This document shows, piece by piece, positions 23,079-31,844 of a stretch of 64,000 nucleotides of DNA (positions are counted from its first letter, which is position 1; the number at the start of each line of letters is the position of its first letter). The notes below the pieces were generated by a model. The model saw nothing but the letters and a program-made list of their open reading frames with translations. It searched no databases and was not told where the DNA came from. Origin of the DNA: Clostridia bacterium (lineage in GTDB: Bacteria; Bacillota; Clostridia; UBA1381); the NCBI GenBank assembly GCA_017415105.1, contig JAFQJD010000002.1:1-64000 (forward strand). Reading direction: 5' to 3'. The position numbers were made by a program, and so were the translations under genes.

Positions 23079-23130
23079 ATTATACACTATATTTTTGGCT
23101 TTGTAAAGACTTTTTTGTTAAAAAAAAGTC
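23079..23130 (-). promoter_or_regulatory. Promoter of the BMC operon with adjacent inverted repeat
   Basis: On the minus strand TTTACA (23102-23107), a 17-bp spacer and TATAAT (23079-23084). Immediately upstream GACTTTTTT (23108-23116) and AAAAAAGTC (23122-23130) form an inverted repeat, a possible operator. The transcript then has a ~50-nt A/C-rich unstructured leader with a GAGAGGG ribosome site. Confidence 0.75.
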
Positions 23131-23149
23131 AAACTTTGCATAAAAAAAT

Positions 23150-23200
23150 CCCAAAAATGTGTACACCTTTCACATACTACCATTGTATCACATTTTTGGG
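23150..23200 (-). terminator. Long stem-loop ending the glp-HAD operon upstream of the BMC promoter
   Basis: CCCAAAAATGTG (23150-23161) pairs perfectly with CACATTTTTGGG (23189-23200). On the minus strand TTTTTTT follows the stem. The loop is long (27 nt) and contains a GATACAAT-like element, so it could also act as an operator or attenuator. Confidence 0.65.
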
Positions 23201-23221
23201 CATTTTTCAATAGTTTTTTTA

Positions 23222-24010
23222 CTAAAACACAATATCTTGGTATATTTCTTTTATACCCCTGTAGACATATTGTGGTTTGACCTCACTTTTTTCCAAATCT
23301 TCGAGCGTTCCCTCGCCGCTTAACACAAAAATTGTGCTTATTTTTGCGTTTACACCGCAGGCGATGTCGGTATAGAGTCTGTCGCCGATAAGAACAGCAT
23401 CTTGTTTTTGGTATCCTGTTTTTTCCAAAGCAAGCTCTGCCATAGTCGCCTCAGGCTTACCGATGAAGGTCGGACGGCGTTTTGTTGCATTATAAAGCAT
23501 CTCGCTCACCGAACCGCAGTCGGGAACAAATCCGTACCACGTGGGGCATACCCAGTCGGGGTTTGTCGCAATATAGTCAACGCCTTTGCCAAGGAGGATA
23601 CACGCATCCTCAAGCTTTTTAAATGTAAGCTCCGTATCAAAGCCCATACAAAGGCAGTCAATGTCATCCTCAAGCTTGTCGGTTATGGGAAGCCCCGAAG
23701 AGCTTAACTGCTCCTTAAACGACTCAGTTCCGAATGCATATATTTTGTTATAATTCTTTTTCTTTAAATAAAGCACCGTAGCATCAGTTGATGTCAGAAA
23801 ATCATCGGCGGTTGATTCTATGCCAAGTGTCGCAAGCTTTTCTATGTACTTATCAACACTCTTTGATGAGTTGTTTGTGAGGAATATATACCGTCCCCCA
23901 CTCCTTTTTACGTGGGCGAGAAAATCAAGCGTGCCGTCAAAAAGGTCGTTGTCAAGGTATATTGTTCCGTCCATATCCAACAGGAACAGTTTTTTATCTT
24001 TTAAGCCCAT
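23222..24010 (-). CDS. HAD-IIA sugar/glycerol phosphatase (NagD/AraL-like)
   Basis: 262 residues of the NagD/AraL/PGP branch of HAD phosphatases. Motif I is DMDGTIY (12-18), motif II TNNSS (~45-49), motif III GKP, and motif IV GDRLYTDI (~204-211). Members hydrolyse small sugar phosphates, glycerol phosphate or phosphoglycolate. It overlaps the end of the GlpP gene by 10 bp and is the last gene of the glycerol-3-phosphate operon. Plausible role: control of glycerol-3-phosphate or a toxic sugar phosphate. Confidence 0.9.
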   Translation of the reverse strand: MGLKDKKLFLLDMDGTIYLDNDLFDGTLDFLAHVKRSGGRYIFLTNNSSKSVDKYIEKLATLGIESTADDFLTSTDATVLYLKKKNYNKIYAFGTESFKEQLSSSGLPITDKLEDDIDCLCMGFDTELTFKKLEDACILLGKGVDYIATNPDWVCPTWYGFVPDCGSVSEMLYNATKRRPTFIGKPEATMAELALEKTGYQKQDAVLIGDRLYTDIACGVNAKISTIFVLSGEGTLEDLEKSEVKPQYVYRGIKEIYQDIVF

Positions 24011-24531
24011 AATTCCTCTCTTCCTGTAGACACCGCTACCGCTCCGCTTGCGTATGCCTCATCAATTTCTTCTTTTGTTTCAATAAGTCCGCCGGCAACA
24101 ATGGGCGTGTCAATCATAGACTTAATCCGCTTTATTACCTTTGCGACAGTTCCGGGCATAAGCTCAATCATATCAGCCTTTGATGTTTTTGCTGACTCTG
24201 CTACCGTATCAACCGACTGCGAATCAAGCACAAAAAACCGCTGTACAGCAAGCATACCCTGTGCCTTTGCAAGCTTTATGAGTGCTGTGCGTGTGCTTAT
24301 AATTCCGTCAACACCCTGCTCCTTTGCAAATTTTATGCCGTATTCATCCTTGCCTATTCCCTCTGCAAGGTCAATGTGGATAAAAAACATTTTATTTGCA
24401 TTGTGTGCCTTTTTAGCCTGCATTTCTATGTTTTCTATATTGGGTGCAAGCATAAAAACTGTCGATACCCGCGATTTCAAAGCTTTTTCAAGCTCCGCTT
24501 CGGTTCTTACCGCCGCAATTACAGTGCCCAT
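24001..24531 (-). CDS. glpP: GlpP-family glycerol-3-phosphate-responsive antiterminator
   Basis: 176 residues with a (beta/alpha) barrel pattern of the GlpP family: AVRTEAELEKALKS near the N-terminus, FMLAPNIENI, FIHIDLAEGIGKDEYGIKF, GIISTRTALIKLAK, ELMPGTVAKVI, and TPIVAGGLIETKEE. GlpP binds glycerol-3-phosphate and then the leader RNA of glp genes to prevent termination. A leader terminator of the right design lies upstream of the first gene of this same operon (27.75 kb), which supports the call. Confidence 0.92.
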   Translation of the reverse strand: MGTVIAAVRTEAELEKALKSRVSTVFMLAPNIENIEMQAKKAHNANKMFFIHIDLAEGIGKDEYGIKFAKEQGVDGIISTRTALIKLAKAQGMLAVQRFFVLDSQSVDTVAESAKTSKADMIELMPGTVAKVIKRIKSMIDTPIVAGGLIETKEEIDEAYASGAVAVSTGREELWA

Positions 24532-24552
24532 AATGTGTCCTCCGGATTTGTT

Positions 24553-24903
24553 TTAATCGAGATTCTTGGCTGCTACTATTTTAGAACCAAAAACTGATTC
24601 TATTATAACATCTCCGACTGAAATTGGCAAGTCCGGATTTGCTTTATTTATAATTTCCATAGCCTCTGCCATTTTTTCTTTCGGTATAGGAGTTGCGGTT
24701 TTTACGGGAAGCATTTCACCGTTTTTGCATTTTACGGTAGTTGTTATTGTACGCATAGGTGCAACGCACTCGGTTTCGGCATACACCTTTCCTCTCGGGC
24801 AGGTATTGCCGGTAACTGATACAACCTTACCGTCACATAGCTCTGCTACAAGACTGCAACCGATAGGGCAGACGATACATGTGAGTTCTCTTTTTGTATT
24901 CAT
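24553..24903 (-). CDS. DUF1667 Fe-S-type protein of the G3P-oxidation operon
   Basis: 116 residues. Cysteines C9, C12 and C16 (LTCIVCPIGCSL) and later C35 (NTCPRG) and C46 form a likely metal or Fe-S site. The C-terminal half is a small alpha/beta region ending KIVAAKNLD. DUF1667 proteins regularly follow GlpA-like and FAD-oxidoreductase genes and are thought to serve as an electron-transfer subunit. It starts 2 bp after the FAD oxidoreductase gene ends, so they are coupled. Confidence 0.88.
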   Translation of the reverse strand: MNTKRELTCIVCPIGCSLVAELCDGKVVSVTGNTCPRGKVYAETECVAPMRTITTTVKCKNGEMLPVKTATPIPKEKMAEAMEIINKANPDLPISVGDVIIESVFGSKIVAAKNLD

Positions 24904-24905
24904 AG

Positions 24906-26141
24906 TTACACCTCCTCCAGTTTAAACATCAGCTCGCTTGCATCCTTGAACTTATCGCACGCAAGCTTTATGCTTTCCATTTCACCCGGTGCAACCTTAG
25001 GTCTTTTCTTTGAGAAAATAAGCTCGTCACCGCTGTAGACGTTGATTTTAACATTTCTGTATACATCAGCTACTCTGAAATATACCGATATATCCTTACA
25101 CTCTGTAATTGTCTGCGGTACTGTATAGCGGATTTTGCCATCTGTTCTGAGGCTGACTGAAATCTTTTCGCCCTTAACACCATTTATGTATGCCGCCGCA
25201 CTCTTGCCGGCAATTTCAGCTTCCTCTGAAACGAAGTCAACAAGGTCGTGCACGTGTAAAACATTACCGCACGCAAACACACCCTCGCATGAGGTCTGTC
25301 TGTCCTGGTCAACAACCGCACCGCTTGTTATTCTGTCGAGGTCTACACCTGCACATTTTGAAAGCTCGTTTTCGGGTATAAGACCGACAGACAGGAGAAG
25401 TGTGTCACATTCGATAAACTCCATAGTTTCGGGTATCGGACGACGGTTCTCGTCAACCTTTGCGATTGTTACACCCTCGACACGTTTTTTGCCGTGGATT
25501 TTAACTACTGTATGGCTTAACTTCAACGGAATGTCAAAGTCGTTCAAGCACTGCTCAATATTACGTGCAAGACCACCCGAATACGGCATAAGCTCGCATA
25601 CGGCTTCAACCTTTGCACCTTCAAGCGTCATACGGCGTGCCATAATAAGACCGATATCTCCCGAGCCGAGGATTACAACCTTTTTGCCCGGCATATAGCC
25701 TTTCATATTAACAAGCTTCTGTGCTGTTCCGGCACTGTAGATACCGGCAGGTCTTGCACCTGCAATATTCAGTGCACCCTTTGCACGTTCACGGCATCCC
25801 ATTGCAAGAATAACCGCACGTGCCTGTATCTGGAACACGCCCTTTTCTGCACTTGTCGCTGTTATAACCTTATCCTCCGATATATCAAGAACCATAGTGT
25901 TAAGCTCAAACGGTATGCCAAGCTCACGCACTTTTTTCTCATATCTCCACGCATATTCCGGACCTGTAAGCTCCTCACCGAACTTATGCAGGCCGAAACC
26001 GTTATGAATGCACTGCTGCAAAATTCCGCCGAGTGCATTATCTCTCTCAAGTATCAGTATATCACGGATACCACTCTCATATGCTGCAACCGCCGCACTC
26101 ATTCCTGCAGGGCCGCCGCCGATAATAACTAAATCTTTCAT
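24906..26141 (-). CDS. NAD(P)/FAD-dependent oxidoreductase (GlpA-partner subunit)
   Basis: 411 residues of the pyridine nucleotide-disulfide oxidoreductase family. The FAD motif is GGGPAG (7-12) with E33 at the end of the second strand (ILERD). A second dinucleotide site GSGDIG lies near 160, and ATP-binding-like VFACGNVL near 275. No redox-active CxxC is seen in the usual place. In clostridial operons of this order it forms a complex with the G3P dehydrogenase and DUF1667. The start is ATG 26141 (AAAGGA 6 nt upstream); a GTG five codons earlier would remove the ribosome site. Confidence 0.9.
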   Translation of the reverse strand: MKDLVIIGGGPAGMSAAVAAYESGIRDILILERDNALGGILQQCIHNGFGLHKFGEELTGPEYAWRYEKKVRELGIPFELNTMVLDISEDKVITATSAEKGVFQIQARAVILAMGCRERAKGALNIAGARPAGIYSAGTAQKLVNMKGYMPGKKVVILGSGDIGLIMARRMTLEGAKVEAVCELMPYSGGLARNIEQCLNDFDIPLKLSHTVVKIHGKKRVEGVTIAKVDENRRPIPETMEFIECDTLLLSVGLIPENELSKCAGVDLDRITSGAVVDQDRQTSCEGVFACGNVLHVHDLVDFVSEEAEIAGKSAAAYINGVKGEKISVSLRTDGKIRYTVPQTITECKDISVYFRVADVYRNVKINVYSGDELIFSKKRPKVAPGEMESIKLACDKFKDASELMFKLEEV

Positions 26142-26306
26142 TGTATTTCCTTTCACATCAAGTCGATTTTCAACCTCTTACACACGTAAAAATTCAAAAC
26201 CCCAAAATTTGAATAAATTGCTCAGATTGTGTCTTTAGGCAAGCGAGCTGTACACAGGTACGCGAGCGAGCACAAGGGCACAAGATGAGTGATTTATAGG
26301 GATGAT
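26142..26306. other. 165-bp intercistronic gap within the glp operon
   Basis: This gap between the GlpA-like and FAD-oxidoreductase genes holds no ORF with a ribosome site, no promoter and no T-tailed hairpin that I can recognise. It has a GCGAGC repeat (26240-26275), a possible weak stem. Confidence 0.5.
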
Positions 26307-27731
26307 TTATTTGGTTTTTCCGGTTATAAGGGCAGATCCACAGCCACTCTTCGTAATAGTTTCAAACGGGATTTCTAATTCTTTTGATAGAAGTTCCATT
26401 ATGTAGGGACTGCAAAATCCGCCCTGACATCTGCCCATTTGTGCTCTGGTACGGCGTTTAACACCGTCAAGGTCGAACGGCTGTGGATTTGTGCGGATTG
26501 CCTTTAGTATTTCACCCTCGGTTACCGTTTCACAACGACATATTATTCTGCCGTATGTGCTGTCATTCTTGATGATTTCATTCTTCTCATCAATTGATGC
26601 CTCACGGAATGCGTGCATAGGCTCACGGTTCGGGTTAAAGCTATCCTTTTTAATAAGTGTAATACCCAGTTCCTTTAATATATCTCTTACATACTCTGCA
26701 ATAGCAGGTGATGCAGAAAGTCCCGGTGATTCAATACCGGCAACATTTACAAAATTCTTTGCAGGTGAATTTATTATAAAATCGCCTGTGCTTCCTGTTG
26801 CACGCAGACCACAGAATGATGTTATTGTCTTATTGAACGGAATTCCATCCACGTTTTCGTTTGCTTCCTTTATAATAGAATCAAAGCCCTCGGGGGTTGT
26901 GGTGTTATCCTCTTTATCCTCAATATCAACTGATGTCGGACCTGTTAAAAGGTTTCCGTCAACTGTCGGCGAAACGAGAATACCCTTACCCATCTTGCTC
27001 GGGGTTCTGAACACAGTTGTGTTTACAAGTGTGCCGCATTCCTTATCAAGAAGTATGTACTCACCACGTCTGGGATTGATTGTAAAGCTGTCATCGCCAA
27101 CCATTTTTGCAATCTCATCCGAGAACAAGCCTGCGGCGTTTACAACGTATTTTGCATCAACCGAATTTTCATCGGCTGTTATACGGTAGCCATCAGCAGT
27201 TTCTTCTATTGATTTTACCTCAAAATTACGGATGAGCTCTGCACCGTTATCCATTGCGTTTCCGATTGCCGCAACGGTAAGCTCATACGGGCAGACTATT
27301 GCACCGGTAGGTGCATATAATGCACAAATCACATTGTCTGAAATATTCGGCTCAAGCTTCTTTAATGCATCCTTTTCAAGTATTTCAAGACCTTTTACGC
27401 CGTTTTTGTTACCACGGTCTAAAAGTCCCTCGATTGTCTTTCTGTCCTCGTCATTAAACGCAATTACAATTGAGCCGTTGTTCTTGTACTTTACACCAAG
27501 CTCCTTTGCAACCTCTGCCATCATTTCCGAGCCTCTGACGTTGAGCTTCGCCTTAAGCGAGCCCTCTTTTGCATCAAAGCCGGCGTGAACGATTGCCGAG
27601 TTTGCCTTTGTTGCACCCATTGCAACGTCGTTTGCTTTTTCGAGTATGCAGATTTTAAGGTCGTAACGTGAGAGCTCTCTCGCTATCATTCCGCCGACTA
27701 CGCCTGCACCGATTACCGCAACATCATACAT
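26307..27731 (-). CDS. Anaerobic-type glycerol-3-phosphate dehydrogenase (GlpA-like) with BFD domain
   Basis: 474 residues. The FAD motif is GAGVVGG (residues ~7-13), followed by a DAO-family substrate domain. The C-terminal ~90 residues contain a BFD-like [2Fe-2S] domain (CRCETV near 404, then GRCQGGFC near 440). It oxidises glycerol-3-phosphate to DHAP, or runs in reverse, passing electrons to the FAD oxidoreductase/DUF1667 partners. The start is ATG 27731 with AAAGGAAG 8 nt upstream; a longer frame would begin inside the leader terminator. First gene of the operon; L-2-hydroxyglutarate oxidase-like activity is the main alternative. Confidence 0.88.
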   Translation of the reverse strand: MYDVAVIGAGVVGGMIARELSRYDLKICILEKANDVAMGATKANSAIVHAGFDAKEGSLKAKLNVRGSEMMAEVAKELGVKYKNNGSIVIAFNDEDRKTIEGLLDRGNKNGVKGLEILEKDALKKLEPNISDNVICALYAPTGAIVCPYELTVAAIGNAMDNGAELIRNFEVKSIEETADGYRITADENSVDAKYVVNAAGLFSDEIAKMVGDDSFTINPRRGEYILLDKECGTLVNTTVFRTPSKMGKGILVSPTVDGNLLTGPTSVDIEDKEDNTTTPEGFDSIIKEANENVDGIPFNKTITSFCGLRATGSTGDFIINSPAKNFVNVAGIESPGLSASPAIAEYVRDILKELGITLIKKDSFNPNREPMHAFREASIDEKNEIIKNDSTYGRIICRCETVTEGEILKAIRTNPQPFDLDGVKRRTRAQMGRCQGGFCSPYIMELLSKELEIPFETITKSGCGSALITGKTK

Positions 27732-27751
27732 TTTTATATCTTCCTTTCCAC

Positions 27752-27796
27752 AAAAAAAGACGCACCAAAACAAAAACACGTTTGTTTTGATACGTC
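27752..27796 (-). promoter_or_regulatory. Leader terminator of the glp operon, likely GlpP target
   Basis: Between the promoter and the GlpA-like gene the minus-strand RNA forms a long hairpin: GACGTATCAAAACAAA (27796 to 27781) against TTTGTTTTGGTGCGTC (27774 to 27759), followed by TTTTTTT (27758 to 27752). It lies ~20 nt before the ribosome site. A terminator in this spot in an operon that encodes GlpP matches the glpD-type antitermination arrangement of Bacillus. Confidence 0.8.
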
Positions 27797-27818
27797 TCCA
27801 GGTCTCTGTATCGAGTGT

Positions 27819-27847
27819 ATTATATCCCCTTTATATTTTTTTGTCAA
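27819..27847 (-). promoter_or_regulatory. Promoter of the glp operon
   Basis: Perfect consensus on the minus strand: TTGACA (27842-27847), 17-bp spacer, TATAAT (27819-27824). About 80 nt of leader precede the first start codon. Confidence 0.9.
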
Positions 27848-27950
27848 TACCTTTCAGAAAAATTCTACACCCAATCCGTCAATTTCACAAATAAATTATG
27901 TTTTATGGAGTGATTTTGGGCAAATTTTCTATATTGAGTTGCATTTTTTC

Positions 27951-27979
27951 TTGTTTTGCTAAAAATAAACTTATATAAT
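27951..27979 (+). promoter_or_regulatory. Promoter of the secreted repeat-protein gene
   Basis: TTGTTT (27951-27956), 17-bp spacer, TATAAT (27974-27979). It is divergent from the glp operon promoter about 100 bp away. Confidence 0.7.
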
Positions 27980-28036
27980 TGTGGTGTATAAATAACTCAA
28001 CGTACAATTAAATATAAAGAAAGGAAGTAAATGATT

Positions 28037-30253
28037 ATGAAAAAATTCATAACAACTTTACTGTCTCTCGCTCTTGTTATCGGAATGTGTCCGGCAATGA
28101 TTGCAAATGCTGAAGTGACACTTTCAGGTACAGGCGTAGAGAACGATCCGTACATCATTGCAACTGCAGAAGATCTTAAGCTCGCAAGAGACTTAATCAA
28201 TGCAAACGCAAACGGCGAAGCTGATGCATGCTTTAAGGTTACATCAGACATTGTGCTTGATGCAAACGAGACTTGGATTCCGATTGCACCTCTTGCCGCA
28301 GTTCCTTTTACAGGAACATTTGATGGTAACAACCACACTATTAGCAACATAACAGCTGTAAGAACAAACGACAACAAAGATGATTTTGGTGCTAAACCTG
28401 CATTGGGTTTCTTCGGAAGAATTGAAGCGGGAACAGTTACAAACCTCGGTCTTAACAACGTACAGGCAGTTAACGAATTTACCGGTTACAGCAACAAAAC
28501 CACTGGCATAGGTGGTCTTGCCGGATATGTAAAAGGTAATACAGTTATCAGCAACTGTTATGTAAAGAATGTAACTCTCGGAAATGTCAAGGCAGACCAG
28601 AGACAAACTATGGGTGGTTTTATCGGTGCCGGTGGTGGCTCAACCCCAGTAGCGACAAACTGTTATGTATATGGTGCAACCTTTAACTCGGGCGGTACAT
28701 CAGAATCAGATTATTTAGGCGGTTTTATTGGCGAAGCTTCAGGTATAGCAATGAAAAATACAAATTGTTACGTTGCTGATGTAACACTTAATATTGCAGA
28801 CGAATCAACATCTTCGTTTTATGCTTTTGGTGTAATCAACACTACAAGTAGTAGCTATACAGAAGAGAACTGTTTGTCAGAGGCTGACGACATTGCTGGA
28901 ACCTCTTACGACTCAACTAAGGCTTCGGGTACAGTAGGTATGACAAAGGCAGGTCTTGTTGAGGCTATGACAGCAGTTGGCTATGTAACAGATGCAACTG
29001 TAAACGATGGTTATCCCTGCTTCGATTGGGAGATCAAAACAGTGGCAGCAGAGCCATGGAACGGCGTAGCAGCAACAGAATTTGCAGACGGTGACGGTTC
29101 AGAAGAAGATCCGTATCAGATTACAACTGCAGCAGAGCTTAAGCTCGCAGCAGATACAGTAAACCTCAACATTAATCGCAGTGCTTGCTTTATTCTCATG
29201 AATGATATCGATTACGAAGGTAATGCATGGGAACCCATCGGTTACTCAAATTCTTCTTTTAACTGGCAGTATCGCGGAAATTTTGATGGTAATGAGCATG
29301 TTATACGCAACCTCACTATTTCCACCACTGATACAGCCTACACATTCTGCGGTTTCTTCGGCTATGTACTTGGTGCTGAAATAAAAGATCTCGGAATTGA
29401 AAAAATTCAGATAAATATGGCTAATACATCAGCTGCAAAAGCATCCTACATCGGTGCTTTCGCCGGAAGATTGAGAAGCTGTAACGTTTCGAACTGTTAT
29501 GTTAAGGATTCGCTTGTAAAGCAAACTGCTAGTTCAGGAACAGAAACCTACGGTGTGGCAGGTTTTGTTTCCTATCTCGATAATGATAGCAATCTTGGAT
29601 CAACCATAACAAACTGCTATGTATACGATGTTGAACTATATTGCGGATACGGCAGAGCACAGTGTGGTTTTGTTGCACACGCAGAAGACAATGCAGTTAT
29701 TACTAACTGCTATGCGGATGCTACTAATACAAGAACCTCAAGCGCAACCCATCCTGTATACGGTTTTGGTTATACAGGTAGTGCAAGTACCGCATATACA
29801 GAGGGTACAACGGCTACACCTACAAACTGCTACTCAACTTTAGCAGATGCAAATGTTAGCGCAACCTCAACATTCGGTACAACAGGTGCAACTACAGCAA
29901 CAATAGCCGGTGTGTTTGAGAACCTTGAAGGCTGGCAGGACGGCGAAAATATCAATGCAGGTCTTCCGGCATTGGCATGGGAGCCGACAGTGGTTATTGA
30001 GCCGTATGTTGTAAAACAGGTTTCAACAGCAAAGGATACTGTAACACTTGAAATTAACAAGGCTGATACAACAGGCGATAAGATTTACATTGCAACATAT
30101 GACAGCGAAGGCAGACTTGTTGCTGCTGATGTTCAGAACGTTGCAACAACAATCACAACAGCTGTTTCAGCTGAGGGCGCTGCAACTGTTAAGGTATTCA
30201 TCTGGAACGATAATAATCCGGTAATAGACGCAGTTGTTAAAACTTCATATTAA
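28037..30253 (+). CDS. Secreted two-repeat surface protein (GLUG/beta-helix-like)
   Basis: 738 residues. The signal peptide ends near AMIANA (residue ~24). Two homologous ~300-residue repeats start at GTGVENDPYIIATAEDLK (~30) and GDGSEEDPYQITTAAELK (~350). Each has ACFxxxxDI, a WxPI motif, GxFDGNxHxIxN and repeated GGLAGY / NCYVK units, typical of beta-helical GLUG-type adhesin repeats. The C-terminal ~80 residues form a Thr/Val-rich sandwich domain (VKVFIWNDNNPV). No sortase motif or S-layer domain is seen. Likely a cell-surface or released protein that binds glycans or matrix. The ribosome site AGGAAG favours ATG 28037 over 28031. Confidence 0.8.
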   Translation: MKKFITTLLSLALVIGMCPAMIANAEVTLSGTGVENDPYIIATAEDLKLARDLINANANGEADACFKVTSDIVLDANETWIPIAPLAAVPFTGTFDGNNHTISNITAVRTNDNKDDFGAKPALGFFGRIEAGTVTNLGLNNVQAVNEFTGYSNKTTGIGGLAGYVKGNTVISNCYVKNVTLGNVKADQRQTMGGFIGAGGGSTPVATNCYVYGATFNSGGTSESDYLGGFIGEASGIAMKNTNCYVADVTLNIADESTSSFYAFGVINTTSSSYTEENCLSEADDIAGTSYDSTKASGTVGMTKAGLVEAMTAVGYVTDATVNDGYPCFDWEIKTVAAEPWNGVAATEFADGDGSEEDPYQITTAAELKLAADTVNLNINRSACFILMNDIDYEGNAWEPIGYSNSSFNWQYRGNFDGNEHVIRNLTISTTDTAYTFCGFFGYVLGAEIKDLGIEKIQINMANTSAAKASYIGAFAGRLRSCNVSNCYVKDSLVKQTASSGTETYGVAGFVSYLDNDSNLGSTITNCYVYDVELYCGYGRAQCGFVAHAEDNAVITNCYADATNTRTSSATHPVYGFGYTGSASTAYTEGTTATPTNCYSTLADANVSATSTFGTTGATTATIAGVFENLEGWQDGENINAGLPALAWEPTVVIEPYVVKQVSTAKDTVTLEINKADTTGDKIYIATYDSEGRLVAADVQNVATTITTAVSAEGAATVKVFIWNDNNPVIDAVVKTSY

Positions 30254-30290
30254 AGTCTATATATAATAGTGTGTGAAAAAAGAATACGGT

Positions 30291-30322
30291 AAAAGGGATA
30301 CGGTATATGCCGTATCCCTTTT
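30291..30322 (+). terminator. Terminator of the secreted repeat-protein gene
   Basis: AAAAGGGATACGG (30291-30303) pairs with CCGTATCCCTTTT (30310-30322) around 6 nt. Confidence 0.85.
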
Positions 30323-30335
30323 GGTTATACAATAA

Positions 30336-30360
30336 ACCGCCCCTGTTTACGGGGCAGTTT
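30336..30360 (-). terminator. Hairpin at the end of the AAA ATPase gene
   Basis: AAACTGCCCC and GGGGCGGTTT (minus strand) form a 10-bp stem around 7 nt, just past the ATPase stop. The T-run is weak, so a terminator is likely but not certain. Confidence 0.5.
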
Positions 30361-30363
30361 TGT

Positions 30364-31722
30364 TTACAGACAAAAAGTCATATATGACGGTATATAGATA
30401 ATATTATCCTTTATACTCAGATTTTTAGTATGAATAACATATCCATTTCCAATTCGTGCACCGAACTTATCCATAAATCTTTCCATTGATTTTACTGTAT
30501 ATCTCTTTCCTGATTTGACCTCTATAGGATAAATCCTTGGTTTTGTTTTACTTCCGTTAGAAATAATAAAATCGATTTCAATATCGTTTCGGTGCTTATC
30601 TTCATTATAGTGTGTATAGAAAAACAACGGATAACCATTAGCAACAAGGCATTGAGCAATCGCATTCTCAAAAAGCATTCCTTCATTTACCGATAAGTTA
30701 TCATTTATGATTTGTCTGTACAATTCCGAATCGGCTAAAGCTTTCTCATCAAACGAATGACTGACAAGCAAACCCGTATCGCCCATATAACATTTTATAT
30801 AGCTTCTGTCTTCGTTCAGCGCTAATCCAATATTGGGATCCCTTGTTAAAAAACATTCGTTACAAATCATAGAATTGCCGAGCCAAAAGAAAGTATCGGT
30901 GTATTGGTCAATTGTTGAGCCCTGAGCTATTTTACCCAATATAACACGCTTTTCATGTTTTGACAAAAATCCGGGGATTTGGTCAAAGACAGAAAGAACT
31001 TTAGAACGGTAACGAGTATTGATTTTCAAAATATCGTCACGATATAAATCTAAAATATCTCTCTTCTCTCTGTCGGCACTATCAAAATCCCTTGCCCCCT
31101 CCAAAAAGGCTATAATGCTTTTAGGCATTCCGCCCACAAGTATATATTGTTTAAACAAAAGCATTGCTTTGTCATGAAGCCCGTCCTCTAAAGGTTTCTT
31201 TGCTTCAAAACATTTTTTAATGTAATCAATCAGAATTTCCTCGCCAAAACACCAACAGAATTCTTCAAAATCCAAAGGATACATTTTAAGTTTTCTTTCT
31301 TCGGAGGGGATGAGAATATTCTGCACATTTTCTTTAATTGAAATTAGGGAACCCGTTTCAATGTAATCATATCTGCCATCAGCAACTAAATATTTAATCA
31401 ATTGCCTTGCTTGAGGATATAACTGCACTTCGTCAAATATTATTGCAGATTCTCTTTTAAATAATTTAGTTCCATATTCCAGAGAGAGAATCATAAATAA
31501 TTCATCAAAGTTGTTTTTATGTTTTGAAAAAGCGTTAATTACAGTATCGGATACTTTTGCAAAATCAATTAAAATATATGATTTATATTCATTTTTTGCA
31601 AATTCTTCAACAATAGTAGACTTTCCAATACGCCTTGCACCTTCTACCAATATCGCACGGGAGCCGTTGCATTCATTTTTCCAGGCTAATAATTTATCAT
31701 AAGCTTTTCGTTTTAAAACCAT
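30364..31722 (-). CDS. AAA ATPase with DUF4143-type C-terminal domain
   Basis: 452 residues. Walker A is GARRIGKS (about 28-35), Walker B AIIFDEVQ (~93-100), and ETGSLISI (~122) is the sensor-like strand. The C-terminal half carries a PD-(D/E)xK-like stretch (EIDFIISNGS... then YPIEVKSGKRY), as in the widespread AAA_14/DUF4143 proteins. These are single, mobile-looking genes of uncertain role, sometimes compared with toxin-antitoxin or defence genes. GAGGG precedes the ATG, and the gene has a good promoter. Confidence 0.88.
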   Translation of the reverse strand: MVLKRKAYDKLLAWKNECNGSRAILVEGARRIGKSTIVEEFAKNEYKSYILIDFAKVSDTVINAFSKHKNNFDELFMILSLEYGTKLFKRESAIIFDEVQLYPQARQLIKYLVADGRYDYIETGSLISIKENVQNILIPSEERKLKMYPLDFEEFCWCFGEEILIDYIKKCFEAKKPLEDGLHDKAMLLFKQYILVGGMPKSIIAFLEGARDFDSADREKRDILDLYRDDILKINTRYRSKVLSVFDQIPGFLSKHEKRVILGKIAQGSTIDQYTDTFFWLGNSMICNECFLTRDPNIGLALNEDRSYIKCYMGDTGLLVSHSFDEKALADSELYRQIINDNLSVNEGMLFENAIAQCLVANGYPLFFYTHYNEDKHRNDIEIDFIISNGSKTKPRIYPIEVKSGKRYTVKSMERFMDKFGARIGNGYVIHTKNLSIKDNIIYIPSYMTFCL

Positions 31723-31745
31723 AAAAATCCCTCGCTTTCATTGAT

Positions 31746-31774
31746 ATTATACCATATATTATAACAAAACGCAA
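31746..31774 (-). promoter_or_regulatory. Promoter of the AAA ATPase gene
   Basis: TTGCGT (31769-31774, minus), 17-bp spacer, TATAAT (31746-31751) with an extended TGG before the -10. Confidence 0.75.
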
Positions 31775-31844
31775 GTATAAATATTCACAAAACCCTATAA
31801 TACGCATTTTAACAAATGTCAATATTCAGGATAATACGCAAAAA

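Noticed and set aside
26491-27189. 232-codon frame antisense to the GlpA-like gene
   Set aside because: Shadow of the real gene; no ribosome site and biased composition.
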